Positions 16,521 to 25,926 of a stretch of DNA of 54,557 nt are shown piece after piece. The DNA comes from Lunatimonas sp. (GTDB taxonomy: Bacteria; Bacteroidota; Bacteroidia; Cytophagales; Cyclobacteriaceae). A model generated the notes under the pieces. It ran no database searches, was not told the origin of the DNA, and saw nothing but the letters and a program-made list of their open reading frames with translations. The stretch spans positions 1 through 54,557 of the forward strand of contig NZ_JAFIEU010000016.1 of the NCBI RefSeq assembly GCF_020832325.1. The letters run 5' to 3'. Each line of letters starts with the position of its first letter. Position 1 is the first letter of the stretch. The translations under genes were made by a program, and so were the position numbers.

Positions 16521-17072
16521 ATGGAGGTTTCTGAAAATTCGGGAATAGCCCGAAGCGTTCGACGAAACTGGATCATTGCAAGGCTTCGGGGGTTGGTTAC
16601 ATGCAGCAATGCCCTGAAAAAAATAAAGAACAGGCAGCCATGAGCCGACTATTCTTTCCTTTAGTAAACCTTACATGTCAAATATACAGTAAAATTCAGA
16701 AAATTCAATCCCAAGAAAGCAATCCTAACAGGGGGCAGGAAGTGCCGGCTGCTCAGTGCCCCTCGCTCTCCAGAGCTTTTCGATTCACAAAAGGCCGCTT
16801 ATCATTTACTTTTGCCGACTAAAAACACACAATTTACCAAAAGCGTGTTTTTTTGAGAATCCGCAAAAATAGAGCTGTAATTTTGAAAATAATTTTACGT
16901 TGATCCGAAACTGTTAATAATTTTCTACAAAAACAGCGATTTCCCTAATATAGTATTGAAATATTAAAAAATACGTTCAAAACTAATCGTTGCAAAAAAT
17001 AAATAATCCCTTCATATTTAACGTGTAGTTTTAACAATCATTAATTACTGTATTCTTAAATCCCAAAAACGT
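16521..17072 (+). promoter_or_regulatory. susC upstream region with a candidate promoter
   Basis: No convincing gene; the short frame at 16601-16822 has no features. The last 270 bp are AT-rich. TTG at 16853-16855 and TAATTTTG at 16878-16885 match the two halves of the Bacteroidetes promoter but are 22 nt apart, slightly more than the usual 19-21. If used, the susC transcript would carry a leader of about 180 nt. No sigma/anti-sigma or hybrid regulator gene is nearby. Confidence 0.4.
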
Positions 17073-20000
17073 ATGACAAACTATTTACCCAAAATCAAAT
17101 TGCTGTGGGTAGTGGTGATGCTGTTTGTAGCATCCACGCTGACCACGCAAGCCCAGACCAGGGAAGTGACGGGTACGGTCATTTCCGGGGAGGATAACCT
17201 TCCTCTTCCGGGTGTATCTGTACTCGTAAAAGGTACCACCCGTGGTGGTGTCACGGACATCGATGGAGAGTTCCGTGTATCTCTCCAGCCTGGAGACAAC
17301 ATATTGGTTTTCTCCTTCGTAGGCTTCACCCCATTTGAAGCAGAGGTGGGAAGCCGGTCCAACATGCAGGTGACATTGATGCCTGACATGCAATCCCTCA
17401 GCGAAGTAATCGTGGTGGGTTACGGTGAGCAAAAGAAAGAAACCATTACGGGTTCCGTGGCTACGGTGAAAGGTGCCGAACTGGTAAAATCTCCTGCCAT
17501 GAACCTTACCAACTCCATCGCCGGTCGTATGGCGGGTGTGATCGCGGTAAACCGTTCCGGTGAGCCAGGTTACGATGGATCAGGTATCCGTATCCGGGGT
17601 TCCAATACCCTGGGTAACAACGACGCGTTGATCGTAATCGACGGTATCCCTGCCCGTGCTGGTGGTATCGAACGTTTGAACCCCAATGACATCGAGACCA
17701 TCTCCGTATTGAAAGATGCCTCTGCCGCTATCTACGGTGCTCGGGCCGCTAACGGAGTTATCTTGGTAACTACCAAGCGAGGTAAATCAGGCAAGCCAGA
17801 GCTGACCTATCAGTTCAACCAAGGTTTTGCACAGCCAACGGTAATTCCTAGAATGGCAGATGCCGCACAATACGGTGAAATGTTGAATGACCTGAACGTG
17901 TATGAACTCCCTGTAAGCGAGTGGAGAGGTGCTACCGATGCGTTCCGTGCTACTGGAACCTATACCCGGCCAAACGGACAAGTTCGAACCGCACCTTTCA
18001 GCCCCAATGCGTTGGAGATGCACCGAGCAGGAACAGATCCTTGGAACTACCCCAACACCGACTGGTTTGATGCAACACTGAAGCCTTGGTCTCCACAGAC
18101 TAGGCACAACCTACAGTTGAACGGTGGTGGTGAAAATATCCGCTACTTGGCTTCATTGGGATACCAAAATCAGGATGCATACTACCGCAATTCTGCCACA
18201 GGGTACAAGCAGTACGACATGAGGTTGAACTTGGATGCCAAAGTAAACGAATACATCGACTTGCAGATGGGTGTATTGGCTCGTCAGGAATACCGCTTCT
18301 TCCCTACCAGAGGTGCAGGAGCGATCTTCCGTATGCAAATGAGGGGTAAGCCGCATGAGCCTGCGTTCTGGCCTGACGGCAGACCGGGACCAGATATCGA
18401 AAACGGTGAAAACCCCGTGGTAATCACCACCAACGCTACCGGTTATGACCGAGATACCCGCGACTATTTCCAAACCAACGGTGCGATCAATATCAAGATC
18501 CCAGGAGTGGAAGGTCTGAAGTTTCAGGGTACTGCGTCTGTGGATAAGCTGAGCAGATTCCAGAAGCGATGGGAAACTCCTTGGATTCTATACCAAAGAG
18601 GTAGCGGTTTTGAGGCAGACGGCGTCACGCCTGTATTGGTTCCAAGTGAAAGAGGACCTGCAGAGCCAAGACTTCGTCAGTCTAACAATAACCAACTGAA
18701 CATCATGTTAGGAGGTATTTTCACCTATGACAAAAAGATTGACGACCACGGGTTGAATTTCTTGGCCGGTGTGAACAAAGAGACCGTGGATGGAGATGAT
18801 TTCTGGGCCTACAGAAGATTCTTTATCTCTCCGGCTATCGATCAGATGTTTGCCGGTGGTGATGCCGAAAAAGACAACGGTGGCGGCGGTTTTGAAAGAG
18901 CCCGTCTCAACTACTTCGGTAGGATGGCTTATAATTACAAGGAAAAATTCCTTTTCGAATTCCTATGGAGATTTGATGGATCGTACATCTTCCCTGAGGA
19001 GACCCGCTTCGGTTTCTTCCCTGGTGTAATGGGTGGATGGGTAGTATCTGAAGAAGACTTCTGGAAAAACAATGTACCCGTCATGGACTTCTTCAAAGTC
19101 AGAGGTTCTTGGGGGCAAATGGGTAACGACCAGATATTCTTTGGAGGAGCACTGCAAGAGTATCAGTTCCTTTCCACCTACGGTTTCCGAAGCCACATCT
19201 TGGAAAACAACGAAGCGAAAACGTTATTTGAAACCAGGGTTCCCAACAACCAAATTACTTGGGAAGTGGCCAACAACTCCAACATTGGGGTGGAAGGTTC
19301 CTTGCTAGACGGAAAAATCTTCTTCGAATTGGATTACTTCTACAACAAGCGAACCAACATCCTATGGCAACGTAACGCGTCTGTTCCACAGACCAGTGGT
19401 CTTGCTTCGCTGTTGCCTGCGGAAAACATTGGAGAAGTTGAAAACAAAGGATTTGACTTTAACGTGGGTTACCGCGGTCAAAAGGGAGATCTTCAGTATA
19501 GCATCAGTGCAAACGGTGGCTACGCTTATAACCGTATCCTTTTCTGGGATGAGCCTCCAGGAGCACCTGACTGGCAACGTTCTACGGGTCTTCCCATGAA
19601 TACGCCTGCGCCAGTGTACCTATACGACGGCGTGTTTGCTACCGAAGAAGAGATTGCCGCCAATACCTTGGACTACTCGGCGATCACCAACCAACTGCGT
19701 CCTGGTGACATGAAGTTTGTCGATTTTGACGGAGACGGACGAATCACGCCAAATGACCGTGTTCGTATGGACCGAAACAACATCCCCCGTTTCCAAGGTG
19801 GTGTGAACATGAATGCGCAGTGGAGAAACTTTGACCTTTCGGTGTTATTCCAAGGTGCAGCAGGTGCCATCGCATTGGTTAGCTTGGGTGAATCCGGAAA
19901 CATCGGTAACTACCTGTTGGAATTCTACGAAAACAGATGGACCATCGACAATCCAAGTACCGAGTATCCCCGTATCGCCAACCGAAGTGATCAGTATTTC

Positions 20001-20249
20001 TCTTCTGGCAACGATTTCTGGTGGAGAAGCTCTGATTATATCCGTCTGAAAAACTTGGAGGTAGGGTATACCGTTCCTTCTCAGTTTGGAAACCGATTCG
20101 GTATCAGCAACCTACGTTTTTATGTAAACGGATTGAATCTGTTGACCTGGGATAAGCTGAAGGTATACGATCCTGAATCTGACAACGCTACAGGACAGTA
20201 TTATCCTCAGGCAAGGATCATCAACGGTGGTTTATCAGTAACATTCTAA
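17073..20249 (+). CDS. SusC/RagA-type TonB-linked outer membrane protein
   Basis: A 1058-aa TonB-dependent porin-like transporter that with SusD imports glycans or peptides across the outer membrane. It has a signal peptide (to about residue 28, TTQAQ), a carboxypeptidase-regulatory-like domain (about 30-105), a TonB-box-like segment with the hallmark VVGYGEQKKETITGSV (about 115-130), a plug domain with GIRIRGSNTLGNNDALIVIDG, and a beta-barrel ending in a C-terminal aromatic (VTF). It is followed 19 bp later by susD. No glycoside hydrolase or protease gene is adjacent, so the substrate is unknown. Confidence 0.95.
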   Translation: MTNYLPKIKLLWVVVMLFVASTLTTQAQTREVTGTVISGEDNLPLPGVSVLVKGTTRGGVTDIDGEFRVSLQPGDNILVFSFVGFTPFEAEVGSRSNMQVTLMPDMQSLSEVIVVGYGEQKKETITGSVATVKGAELVKSPAMNLTNSIAGRMAGVIAVNRSGEPGYDGSGIRIRGSNTLGNNDALIVIDGIPARAGGIERLNPNDIETISVLKDASAAIYGARAANGVILVTTKRGKSGKPELTYQFNQGFAQPTVIPRMADAAQYGEMLNDLNVYELPVSEWRGATDAFRATGTYTRPNGQVRTAPFSPNALEMHRAGTDPWNYPNTDWFDATLKPWSPQTRHNLQLNGGGENIRYLASLGYQNQDAYYRNSATGYKQYDMRLNLDAKVNEYIDLQMGVLARQEYRFFPTRGAGAIFRMQMRGKPHEPAFWPDGRPGPDIENGENPVVITTNATGYDRDTRDYFQTNGAINIKIPGVEGLKFQGTASVDKLSRFQKRWETPWILYQRGSGFEADGVTPVLVPSERGPAEPRLRQSNNNQLNIMLGGIFTYDKKIDDHGLNFLAGVNKETVDGDDFWAYRRFFISPAIDQMFAGGDAEKDNGGGGFERARLNYFGRMAYNYKEKFLFEFLWRFDGSYIFPEETRFGFFPGVMGGWVVSEEDFWKNNVPVMDFFKVRGSWGQMGNDQIFFGGALQEYQFLSTYGFRSHILENNEAKTLFETRVPNNQITWEVANNSNIGVEGSLLDGKIFFELDYFYNKRTNILWQRNASVPQTSGLASLLPAENIGEVENKGFDFNVGYRGQKGDLQYSISANGGYAYNRILFWDEPPGAPDWQRSTGLPMNTPAPVYLYDGVFATEEEIAANTLDYSAITNQLRPGDMKFVDFDGDGRITPNDRVRMDRNNIPRFQGGVNMNAQWRNFDLSVLFQGAAGAIALVSLGESGNIGNYLLEFYENRWTIDNPSTEYPRIANRSDQYFSSGNDFWWRSSDYIRLKNLEVGYTVPSQFGNRFGISNLRFYVNGLNLLTWDKLKVYDPESDNATGQYYPQARIINGGLSVTF

Positions 20250-20268
20250 GTCCCAAAAAAGTAATCAT

Positions 20269-22128
20269 ATGAATTTTAAGATAAAACATATTTGGGTCGG
20301 GTTGATCTCAGCAACGTTGATTGCCACTTCGTGTAACGACGAATTTCTCAATACCCAACCCCTAGGACAAGTATCGGAAGCAGCCGTTTGGCGGGATGCC
20401 GGTTTGGCCGAAGCATTTGTAACGGATATTTATGCCGGATTGGGACAGGGAGGTTTTTCAGAGCAAGCCTTGGCTTCTTTGACGGACGAAGCGATCTTTA
20501 CCCACCCCGGACGAAATATCAACGTGGTAACGGAGGCCCGTTCCAACCCCGAGACACCGGGATGGATCGATGCAACCAGAGGTTGGGTGAACATGTACAA
20601 CGGTTTACGGGCCGCTAACATCGCCATCCAGAACCTTAGCAACCCACAATTCGAAAACGTGGGAGGTATCGTTGATCGACTGTTGGGCGAGGCGACCTTT
20701 ATGCGGGCCTATTTCCATCAACAACTGTTGAGAAATTACGGAGGGGTTCCCATTGCAGACCGTGCGTATACGCTGGAGGAAGAGACCTACGAGCTTCCAA
20801 GAAACACCTTTTCCGAGGTAGTGGAGTTTATCGTTCAGGATCTGGACCGTGCAGCACAGTTATTGGATGGCCATAACCTCGCGAGAGGTCGTGCCAACAG
20901 AATTGCAGCCTTGGCCCTTAAGTCAAGGGTGTTGATCTATGCCGCCAGTGATTTGCACGATATGGCTGTTGCATCCGGTAAGTCGAGCGTGATTTCTGGT
21001 TATCAGAACAAAGAACTGATCGGTTATACTTCGGGAAGCCGTGCTGAGCGCTTGCAACGTGCCAAGGCTGCTGCCAAGGCGGTGTTGGATATAGCAGATG
21101 GTAACATGCTAAATCTGACCGAGCCACTTGCGCACGATGAGGCTGTACAAGTGTATATCAATAACTCCCTGTCCAGAGGCGGTGGAGAGGCCGAAATGAT
21201 CTTTGGTCGCTACTTCTTGGCACAGAAGCCTGAGGCTGGTGGACGTCAAGGTTTGTTTAACGGACCCAATGGCTACAACAACTGGGCGGGTAACACTCCC
21301 GTTCAGCTTTTGATCGACGACTACGCGATGATGGATGGTACCCCGTTTGACTGGGATAATCCTGCACACGATGCAGCACCTTATCAAGGAAGAGAGCCAC
21401 GATTCTATGCTACTTTCCTGTATGATGGAGCACAGTGGAAGCCACGTTCTCCAGCTAACCAAGCTTTGGATCCACTGGGTCAGATTCAAACCGGTACCTA
21501 TCAGCGTACCAACGCCCAGGGTCAGGTGGTAAGTCACTTTGGACTGGACACGCGAAATAGCCCGATTGAAGACTGGAACGGATCCTATACCGGTTACTAT
21601 ATCCGGAAGTTTGTAGAGCCAGATCCGAACTTTGTAGATCAGAACACTTGGCAGGAAATTCCTTGGCCGAACATCCGTTTTACCGAAGTGATCTTCAACT
21701 ATGCGGAGGCCTGTATCTTCTTGGGTGAGGACGCTGAAGCTAGAAATTGGCTCAATAAGATCCGTTTCCGTGCTGGTTTGCCCGCGTTGACCGAATCGGG
21801 AGACGACCTGAAGATGGCGTTTATCAACGAGAAGCGTAAGGAAATGGTGCACGAAGAGCAGCGTTACTACGATGCCCGTAGGTGGATGATTGCTCCGCAG
21901 ACGCTCGGTCGCCAGGCAAACGGTATCAGCATTACCGGTGTCTTTAAACCTGGTCAGTCGTTGAGTGTGTATCGATACGATCCAGATGTATATACCTATT
22001 CGTATGAAGTGATCGATATCGATCCCGGAAAAGAAAACCGGCTTTGGTTGGATAAAATGTATTGGATGCCAATCCAATTCCAGGAAATGCAGCGAAATGC
22101 CAACTTGGTGCAGAACCCTGGGTATTAA
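20269..22128 (+). CDS. SusD/RagB-type nutrient-binding lipoprotein
   Basis: A 619-aa surface lipoprotein with a lipobox (LIATSC, Cys22) and the family's N-terminal DEFLNTQPLGQVSEAAVW segment. The TPR-like core contains FMRAYFHQQLLRNYGGVPI, and the C-terminal RKEMVHEEQRYYDARRW segment is typical. It caps the SusC pore and captures the substrate. Translationally linked to the preceding susC homologue and followed by a strong terminator. Confidence 0.95.
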   Translation: MNFKIKHIWVGLISATLIATSCNDEFLNTQPLGQVSEAAVWRDAGLAEAFVTDIYAGLGQGGFSEQALASLTDEAIFTHPGRNINVVTEARSNPETPGWIDATRGWVNMYNGLRAANIAIQNLSNPQFENVGGIVDRLLGEATFMRAYFHQQLLRNYGGVPIADRAYTLEEETYELPRNTFSEVVEFIVQDLDRAAQLLDGHNLARGRANRIAALALKSRVLIYAASDLHDMAVASGKSSVISGYQNKELIGYTSGSRAERLQRAKAAAKAVLDIADGNMLNLTEPLAHDEAVQVYINNSLSRGGGEAEMIFGRYFLAQKPEAGGRQGLFNGPNGYNNWAGNTPVQLLIDDYAMMDGTPFDWDNPAHDAAPYQGREPRFYATFLYDGAQWKPRSPANQALDPLGQIQTGTYQRTNAQGQVVSHFGLDTRNSPIEDWNGSYTGYYIRKFVEPDPNFVDQNTWQEIPWPNIRFTEVIFNYAEACIFLGEDAEARNWLNKIRFRAGLPALTESGDDLKMAFINEKRKEMVHEEQRYYDARRWMIAPQTLGRQANGISITGVFKPGQSLSVYRYDPDVYTYSYEVIDIDPGKENRLWLDKMYWMPIQFQEMQRNANLVQNPGY

Positions 22129-22156
22129 TGTAATTTAGGAACTGAAAATAGATTAA

Positions 22157-22192
22157 AGGCTGTCTCCGGTATGGAGGCAGCCTTTTTTTTTA
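22157..22192 (+). terminator. rho-independent terminator of the susCD operon
   Basis: An 11-bp stem from AGGCTGTCTCC to GGAGGCAGCCT (one T-G pair) with loop GGTAT, followed by a run of nine T residues. Strong classical terminator 28 bp after the susD stop. Confidence 0.95.
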
Positions 22193-22199
22193 AGTTGCG

Positions 22200-22230
22200 G
22201 ACCTTTGGGGTTTAGAAAACCCCGAAGGTC
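22200..22230. repeat. intergenic palindrome (GACCTTTGGGG type)
   Basis: GACCTTTGGGGTTT and AAACCCCGAAGGTC form a near-perfect hairpin. The same element with AGG in place of GGG occurs at 53485-53515. Comparable palindromes are frequent between genes in Bacteroidetes genomes; function is not established. Confidence 0.7.
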
Positions 22231-22598
22231 TTTCGCACTACGATCGGCAATGGGTGTTAGCGGCGATATGTGCACACAATTGACTACGCTTCGGGAATAG
22301 CTGAGCAACCTACTGCCTGCGCGACAAAGAATTTACCCAAGGGAAAATTGGTTGGCAGGACGGATACGATTTCAGGGCTATCGCCCCTCATTTTTTTATA
22401 GGTCCGCTTTTCTACTAAGATTCCAGGGCTCTGCCTCTGACCTAGGCATCTACCTGACTGGTTGAAGGTTGCTACCCTACAGGCAGGTCCAAATAGGCCT
22501 TTCGACCTTTCGGACAGCCTCTAATTGATGTGCGATCGCCTTAGGGGTCTTTTTTTAGATAGGAGAAATGAGATGTGAAAAAGTAGACAGCTGTCTTT
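22231..22598. other. gene-free stretch with short direct repeats
   Basis: No ORF with coding character. It includes two related pieces around 'TTCAGGGCTATCGCC' (about 22372) and 'TCCAGGGCTCTGCC' (about 22421), and inverted GGTAG/CTACC motifs. It appears to be eroded repeat DNA of the same kind as the neighbouring intergenic clusters. Confidence 0.4.
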
Positions 22599-22676
22599 TT
22601 TCGAATCGATTGACCGTCTTTTTTGTCGAATCGTCAGACCGTCGAATTGTCGAACTGTTGAAACCGTGGAATCGGA
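22599..22676. repeat. GTCGAATC-type degenerate short-repeat array
   Basis: A string of 8-11 bp words such as TCGAATCG, GTCGAATT, GTCGAACTGTTG and GTGGAATCG in imperfect tandem. The same vocabulary appears at 22841-22875, 27361-27464, 27870-28130, 43738-43815, 45255-45330, 45690-45755 and 53690-53735. Not a CRISPR: there is no constant repeat length and no unique spacers. Confidence 0.75.
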
Positions 22677-22831
22677 GGAATACCAAAGGGATAGCATGAC
22701 CCCATCGGGGTCAAATGCCAGTAGCCCCGGGTGCCAACCCGGGGTAAGTGATGATGAAGTTAATACCGTTTTGGCCGCCTAAAATGGCTGCGCCACCATC
22801 CCTTTCCCGCCAAAACCCCACTCCGTGTGGG
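22674..22831. repeat. ~150-bp interspersed element, family B, copy 1
   Basis: It contains ACCCCATCGGGGT and CCCCGGGTGCCAACCCGGGG hairpins and ends with GTTTTGGCCGCC ... GGCGGGAAAGG-type inverted sequence (read as its complement here). The reverse complement recurs at 53537-53681 with scattered differences. No ORF is conserved between the two copies. Confidence 0.75.
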
Positions 22832-22840
22832 CTATCGTTA

Positions 22841-23100
22841 GATCGTCGAATTGATTGACCGTGGAATCGGTGGGTTTTCGGAGCGAAACTGCGTTTGTTT
22901 TCAAATTAATACAGCCTTCACGGAACAGGTTTTCATCAATCTGCTCACTAAACTGCAATCTATAACCGCCCGATTTAACGGTTCGACGATTACACAGTTC
23001 GACAACAGACGAATCGAATGCTTTTCGAAGCGAAGCAAAACTCGGTTCGTCATTGCTAGGCTTGGAGAGAGATTTAAGACATAAGACGTTAGATATAAGA
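22841..23100. repeat. composite repeat module downstream of the acetyltransferase gene
   Basis: It starts with GTCGAATT words. A segment containing GGAGCGAAACTGCGTTTG and ACTAAACTGCAATCTATA follows and recurs at about 27915-28015. It ends with CGAAGCGAAGC, a CATTGCTAGGCTTGG REP-like piece and TAAGACATAAGACGTTAG words, the reverse complement of the GTCTTATGTCTAACG family seen at 43862-43972. Repeat mosaic without coding content. Confidence 0.65.
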
Positions 23101-23107
23101 TATTAGA

Positions 23108-23713
23108 TCAGCCTACCCGAACCTTGGTAGACTGCAGGCGGTTTCCAATCCAGGTACTGTGGTCCGGAACATCTTGATGTACAATGGATCCGGCACCGAT
23201 GGAACACCAAGATCCTACCTTGACTCCCGGAAGTATGATGGCATTGGCCCCGATCAACGTCCCCTCGCCTATGTGAATGCCGCCACATAAGGTTGCCTGT
23301 GGTGCTATATGGACATAGTCTTCTATCAAGCAATCGTGGTCAATCGATGCGCCCGTGTTCACGATCACTTGATTTTTTAGCTCACATCCGACTTTTACGA
23401 TGGCCCCTTCCATCACGACACAGCCTACTCCCAAGTCGGCCCGCTTGGAAAAAATCGCCGACTCGTGGATGATATTGGCAAACTTAACCCGGTGAACCAA
23501 TCGATCGTTGATTGTTTTTCTACTGTGGTTGTCGCCAATGGCAATAAACAAATCACTTGTGAATACAAAGGTAGCTGGTAGGCTTCCCAAAACAGGATAT
23601 CCCAACAATTCGGTCTTCTGCGGGTCATCGTCAAAAACACCATGAATCTGCTCGTACGAATCGATCATGTCTATGATAACCCTACCGTGTCCAGAAGCTC
23701 CGTAGATATACAT
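23108..23713 (-). CDS. NeuD/PglD-type sugar O/N-acyltransferase
   Basis: A 201-aa protein starting at the ATG at 23713 (MYIYGASGHGRVI). An N-terminal Rossmann-like half with GASGHG (residues 5-10) is followed by left-handed beta-helix hexapeptide repeats. His126 in ASIDHDC aligns with the catalytic histidine of PglD, which acetylates a UDP-4-amino sugar in bacillosamine synthesis. No aminotransferase of the PglE/DegT type is present in the window, so the substrate sugar must come from elsewhere or differ. It is the last gene of the minus-strand polysaccharide locus, behind a terminator. Confidence 0.88.
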   Translation of the reverse strand: MYIYGASGHGRVIIDMIDSYEQIHGVFDDDPQKTELLGYPVLGSLPATFVFTSDLFIAIGDNHSRKTINDRLVHRVKFANIIHESAIFSKRADLGVGCVVMEGAIVKVGCELKNQVIVNTGASIDHDCLIEDYVHIAPQATLCGGIHIGEGTLIGANAIILPGVKVGSWCSIGAGSIVHQDVPDHSTWIGNRLQSTKVRVG

Positions 23714-23780
23714 GCAATTGGTTAAATTTGATTCTTTTCTACAAGGAAAGGGAATTTTTAGAGAAAAAAAAGTGAAATAC

Positions 23781-23815
23781 AAGAAAAAACCAGTGCCTGT
23801 TTCTGACACTGGTTT
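23781..23815 (-). terminator. rho-independent terminator (can work both ways)
   Basis: AAACCAGTG/CACTGGTTT 9-bp stem with an 11-nt loop, flanked by an A-run (T-run on the minus strand) on one side and a T-run on the other. It lies between the nucleotidyltransferase gene and the acetyltransferase gene, so the latter may have its own promoter. Confidence 0.8.
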
Positions 23816-23906
23816 ATTTTTTTGACCGGATCGATCGCCCTAAAAGCAATTCTACTAAGAAAAAAGGAGTTTAAAGAGGTCTTTATGTTGTTGGTGAACA
23901 GTTCAT

Positions 23907-25193
23907 CTAGTTGGATTTTTGTTTGATTTCCTGCAACAGTGCCCGTTCTTCTGACCGCATATCCCGGCGCAAGGGGTCCGTTGGCAAAAAGAAATGGCGG
24001 ATAGGGCGTATGATCCAAATCAACCGGTAGGCCAGCATTGACTTTGGTCGGAAAATCCGATAATCAATGAAATTGGGGTGAAAGAAATGTGCGAGATTCC
24101 GGTAGTAGAAAACCATTTTCCGTCTTTTTTCGGGGTAAAAAAGAGCACGCTTCCGAATTAAACTGGTGTGGAAGTGGAAGTAGGAGAAGAAGTTTTTACC
24201 CAATTCGTCGGGTCGCTTGGACCGTTCCATCAGGGTATTTTCCAGCAATTTCCCCAATGTCTTATCGGTTGGATAATCCGTGGGAAGTTCAAAGGTTGTT
24301 GCGAACAATTGGTTGGAGGCATGTACGGCCACAGGTAGGCTGAAGGTTTCCGTGATTTCCCGGATGACTGGCTGATTCGAATAATCCTCCTTGGTCAGGT
24401 TGAGTGACTTCAACCCCATCGCTATATCCAGGGCGGTTTTTAGGTATCCATGCCCATCGTGTAGGCTATGGTGCAAGTATAGGTACTTGAATTGCTGGTA
24501 GTTGTCCTGTACCGGCACCGTTTTGTCATAGACCTGTAACTGATCCGAAGCCTGGAAAGAAAACTCGTTGTCAAATTTGCCCACACCAAAGTAATCGTAG
24601 ATGATGCGCCAGTGTAACTCCAAATGTACCGGAAGGTCCTGCCGGTCCAGCTTTTGGAGGTTATAGCCTCTATGCGCTCGGGTAAAGCGTTCCCATCCCA
24701 AGAACTGCTGATAGTCTTCTTCCTCTGGAAGGTAACCATCTTTTTTTAGAGCCTCATTGATGGCCGGGAGGTCACTTGGTCGGATGATGAGGTCAATGTC
24801 TCCGGATTCCCTCAATCCGATTTCCCCGTAAAAGCGTTTGGAAAAGGCCACTCCTTTATAGGGAAACACGGTAATTCCTTCCGCCAGCAACAAGCCGATC
24901 AAACGGGTGGTTTCCCGGGCTTTGTCCATGCTCTGCATGGTCAGTTTTTGAAGTTCTTTCTTAAGCATTTCAGCCCAGGGCGCTGGAGGGGAGACCTTTA
25001 ATAATACCCTATAGGCAGTGGGCCGGATTCGGTGGGCTCTGCACAGCCGTATCACCTCTTTCCAATCCACCTGTGAGTTGCCTACGTAGTCCATAAACGA
25101 TTCCATGCTAGCGGTTTCCAGATATACCCTGCAGGCCATCAAGACGATAGCGGTGGGTCTTCCATAGATCGCTTCAATGTGTTGAATGTGCAT
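23907..25193 (-). CDS. nucleotidyltransferase-family protein (NTP_transf_5 type)
   Basis: A 428-aa protein resembling PF14907 proteins found in many surface-polysaccharide loci. The pol-beta-like nucleotidyltransferase motif is visible: PYKGVAFSKRFYGEIG followed by Asp132 and Asp134 in SGDIDLII. A later segment VHLELHWRIIYDYF is also typical. The substrate is unknown; possible roles include modification of a sugar or carrier. The start is uncertain because several Met codons lie in the first 34 residues. It is 76 bp downstream of the PglC-like gene. Confidence 0.75.
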   Translation of the reverse strand: MHIQHIEAIYGRPTAIVLMACRVYLETASMESFMDYVGNSQVDWKEVIRLCRAHRIRPTAYRVLLKVSPPAPWAEMLKKELQKLTMQSMDKARETTRLIGLLLAEGITVFPYKGVAFSKRFYGEIGLRESGDIDLIIRPSDLPAINEALKKDGYLPEEEDYQQFLGWERFTRAHRGYNLQKLDRQDLPVHLELHWRIIYDYFGVGKFDNEFSFQASDQLQVYDKTVPVQDNYQQFKYLYLHHSLHDGHGYLKTALDIAMGLKSLNLTKEDYSNQPVIREITETFSLPVAVHASNQLFATTFELPTDYPTDKTLGKLLENTLMERSKRPDELGKNFFSYFHFHTSLIRKRALFYPEKRRKMVFYYRNLAHFFHPNFIDYRIFRPKSMLAYRLIWIIRPIRHFFLPTDPLRRDMRSEERALLQEIKQKSN

Positions 25194-25269
25194 GTGTTGT
25201 TGTCAAGTCGTTTGATCGTAAAACGTATACTCTCAAACGGGTAATGGAAAATATGGAGAAAGGGGCTAG

Positions 25270-25926
25270 CTATGCCAACTTTTCTGTGCCCTTTGGGCTG
25301 CCCGAAAACATCGGCATGGTAGGGGCATCCCCATGGTGCGTGTTTTTGAAAGAAAACACCGCAAATAGCGTGAGGAAAAGAATGCGTACATCCTGCTTGA
25401 AGGAAAGTGCTTCCACGTATTGGGCATCCAATTCCAGTCTTTTTTCCCAGGTCGTTTGGTTTCGTCCATTAATCTGGGCAAGCCCGGTGATTCCCGGCTT
25501 CACGCGCATACGAAGCGCTTGGCGGTCGGTATATAGCGTGATATAATCGACATACAGCGGCCTAGGACCTACCAAGCTCATTTCGCCACGGATTACGTTG
25601 ATCAGCTGGGGGAGCTCGTCGATGGAGGAGGCACGTAAAAAGCGGCCTAGGAGGGTAATGCGTTCCTTGTCGGGCAGCGGACATCCCTGCCTATCCCTTA
25701 CGTCCCGCATGGTTTTGAATTTATAGAGTGTAAAGGGATGCCCGTGACGGCCCGCACGCACTTGGCGAAAAAGAATTTCTCCCCGCTGACCGGACCCTAG
25801 CAGCACGGCGGTTAGGAGTAGGACAGGGGCAAACAGGATCAGTAACACAGTGGCTCCCGATCGGTCCGTCAGATCCTTGATCGATGGATACAGGCTACGA
25901 TATGTCCTTTGCGCCCTTCGCTTCAT
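25270..25926 (-). CDS. PglC-like sugar-1-phosphate transferase
   Basis: A 218-aa monotopic phosphoglycosyl transferase that initiates glycan assembly on undecaprenyl phosphate. One membrane segment (GATVLLILFAPVLLLTAVLL) is followed by the core with SIDELPQLINVIRGEM (catalytic Asp-Glu), GPRPLY and KPGITGLAQINGRN. The start at 25926 is fixed by an ATGA overlap with the stop of the WxcM-like gene. The size matches small PglC/WcaJ-core enzymes. With the PglD-like acetyltransferase two genes on, it suggests a bacillosamine-like first sugar (inference). Confidence 0.92.
   Translation of the reverse strand: MKRRAQRTYRSLYPSIKDLTDRSGATVLLILFAPVLLLTAVLLGSGQRGEILFRQVRAGRHGHPFTLYKFKTMRDVRDRQGCPLPDKERITLLGRFLRASSIDELPQLINVIRGEMSLVGPRPLYVDYITLYTDRQALRMRVKPGITGLAQINGRNQTTWEKRLELDAQYVEALSFKQDVRILFLTLFAVFSFKNTHHGDAPTMPMFSGSPKGTEKLA

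Noticed and set aside
16601-16822. 73-codon plus-strand frame after the sulfotransferase-like gene
   Set aside because: Low-complexity composition, no recognisable domain, lies between a terminator and the susC promoter region.
17073-22128. Complete polysaccharide-utilisation locus
   Set aside because: Only the SusC/SusD pair is present; no enzymes or regulator.
22599-23100. Possible CRISPR array in the GTCGAATC repeats
   Set aside because: Words vary in length and sequence, there are no unique spacers of constant size, and no cas genes are nearby.
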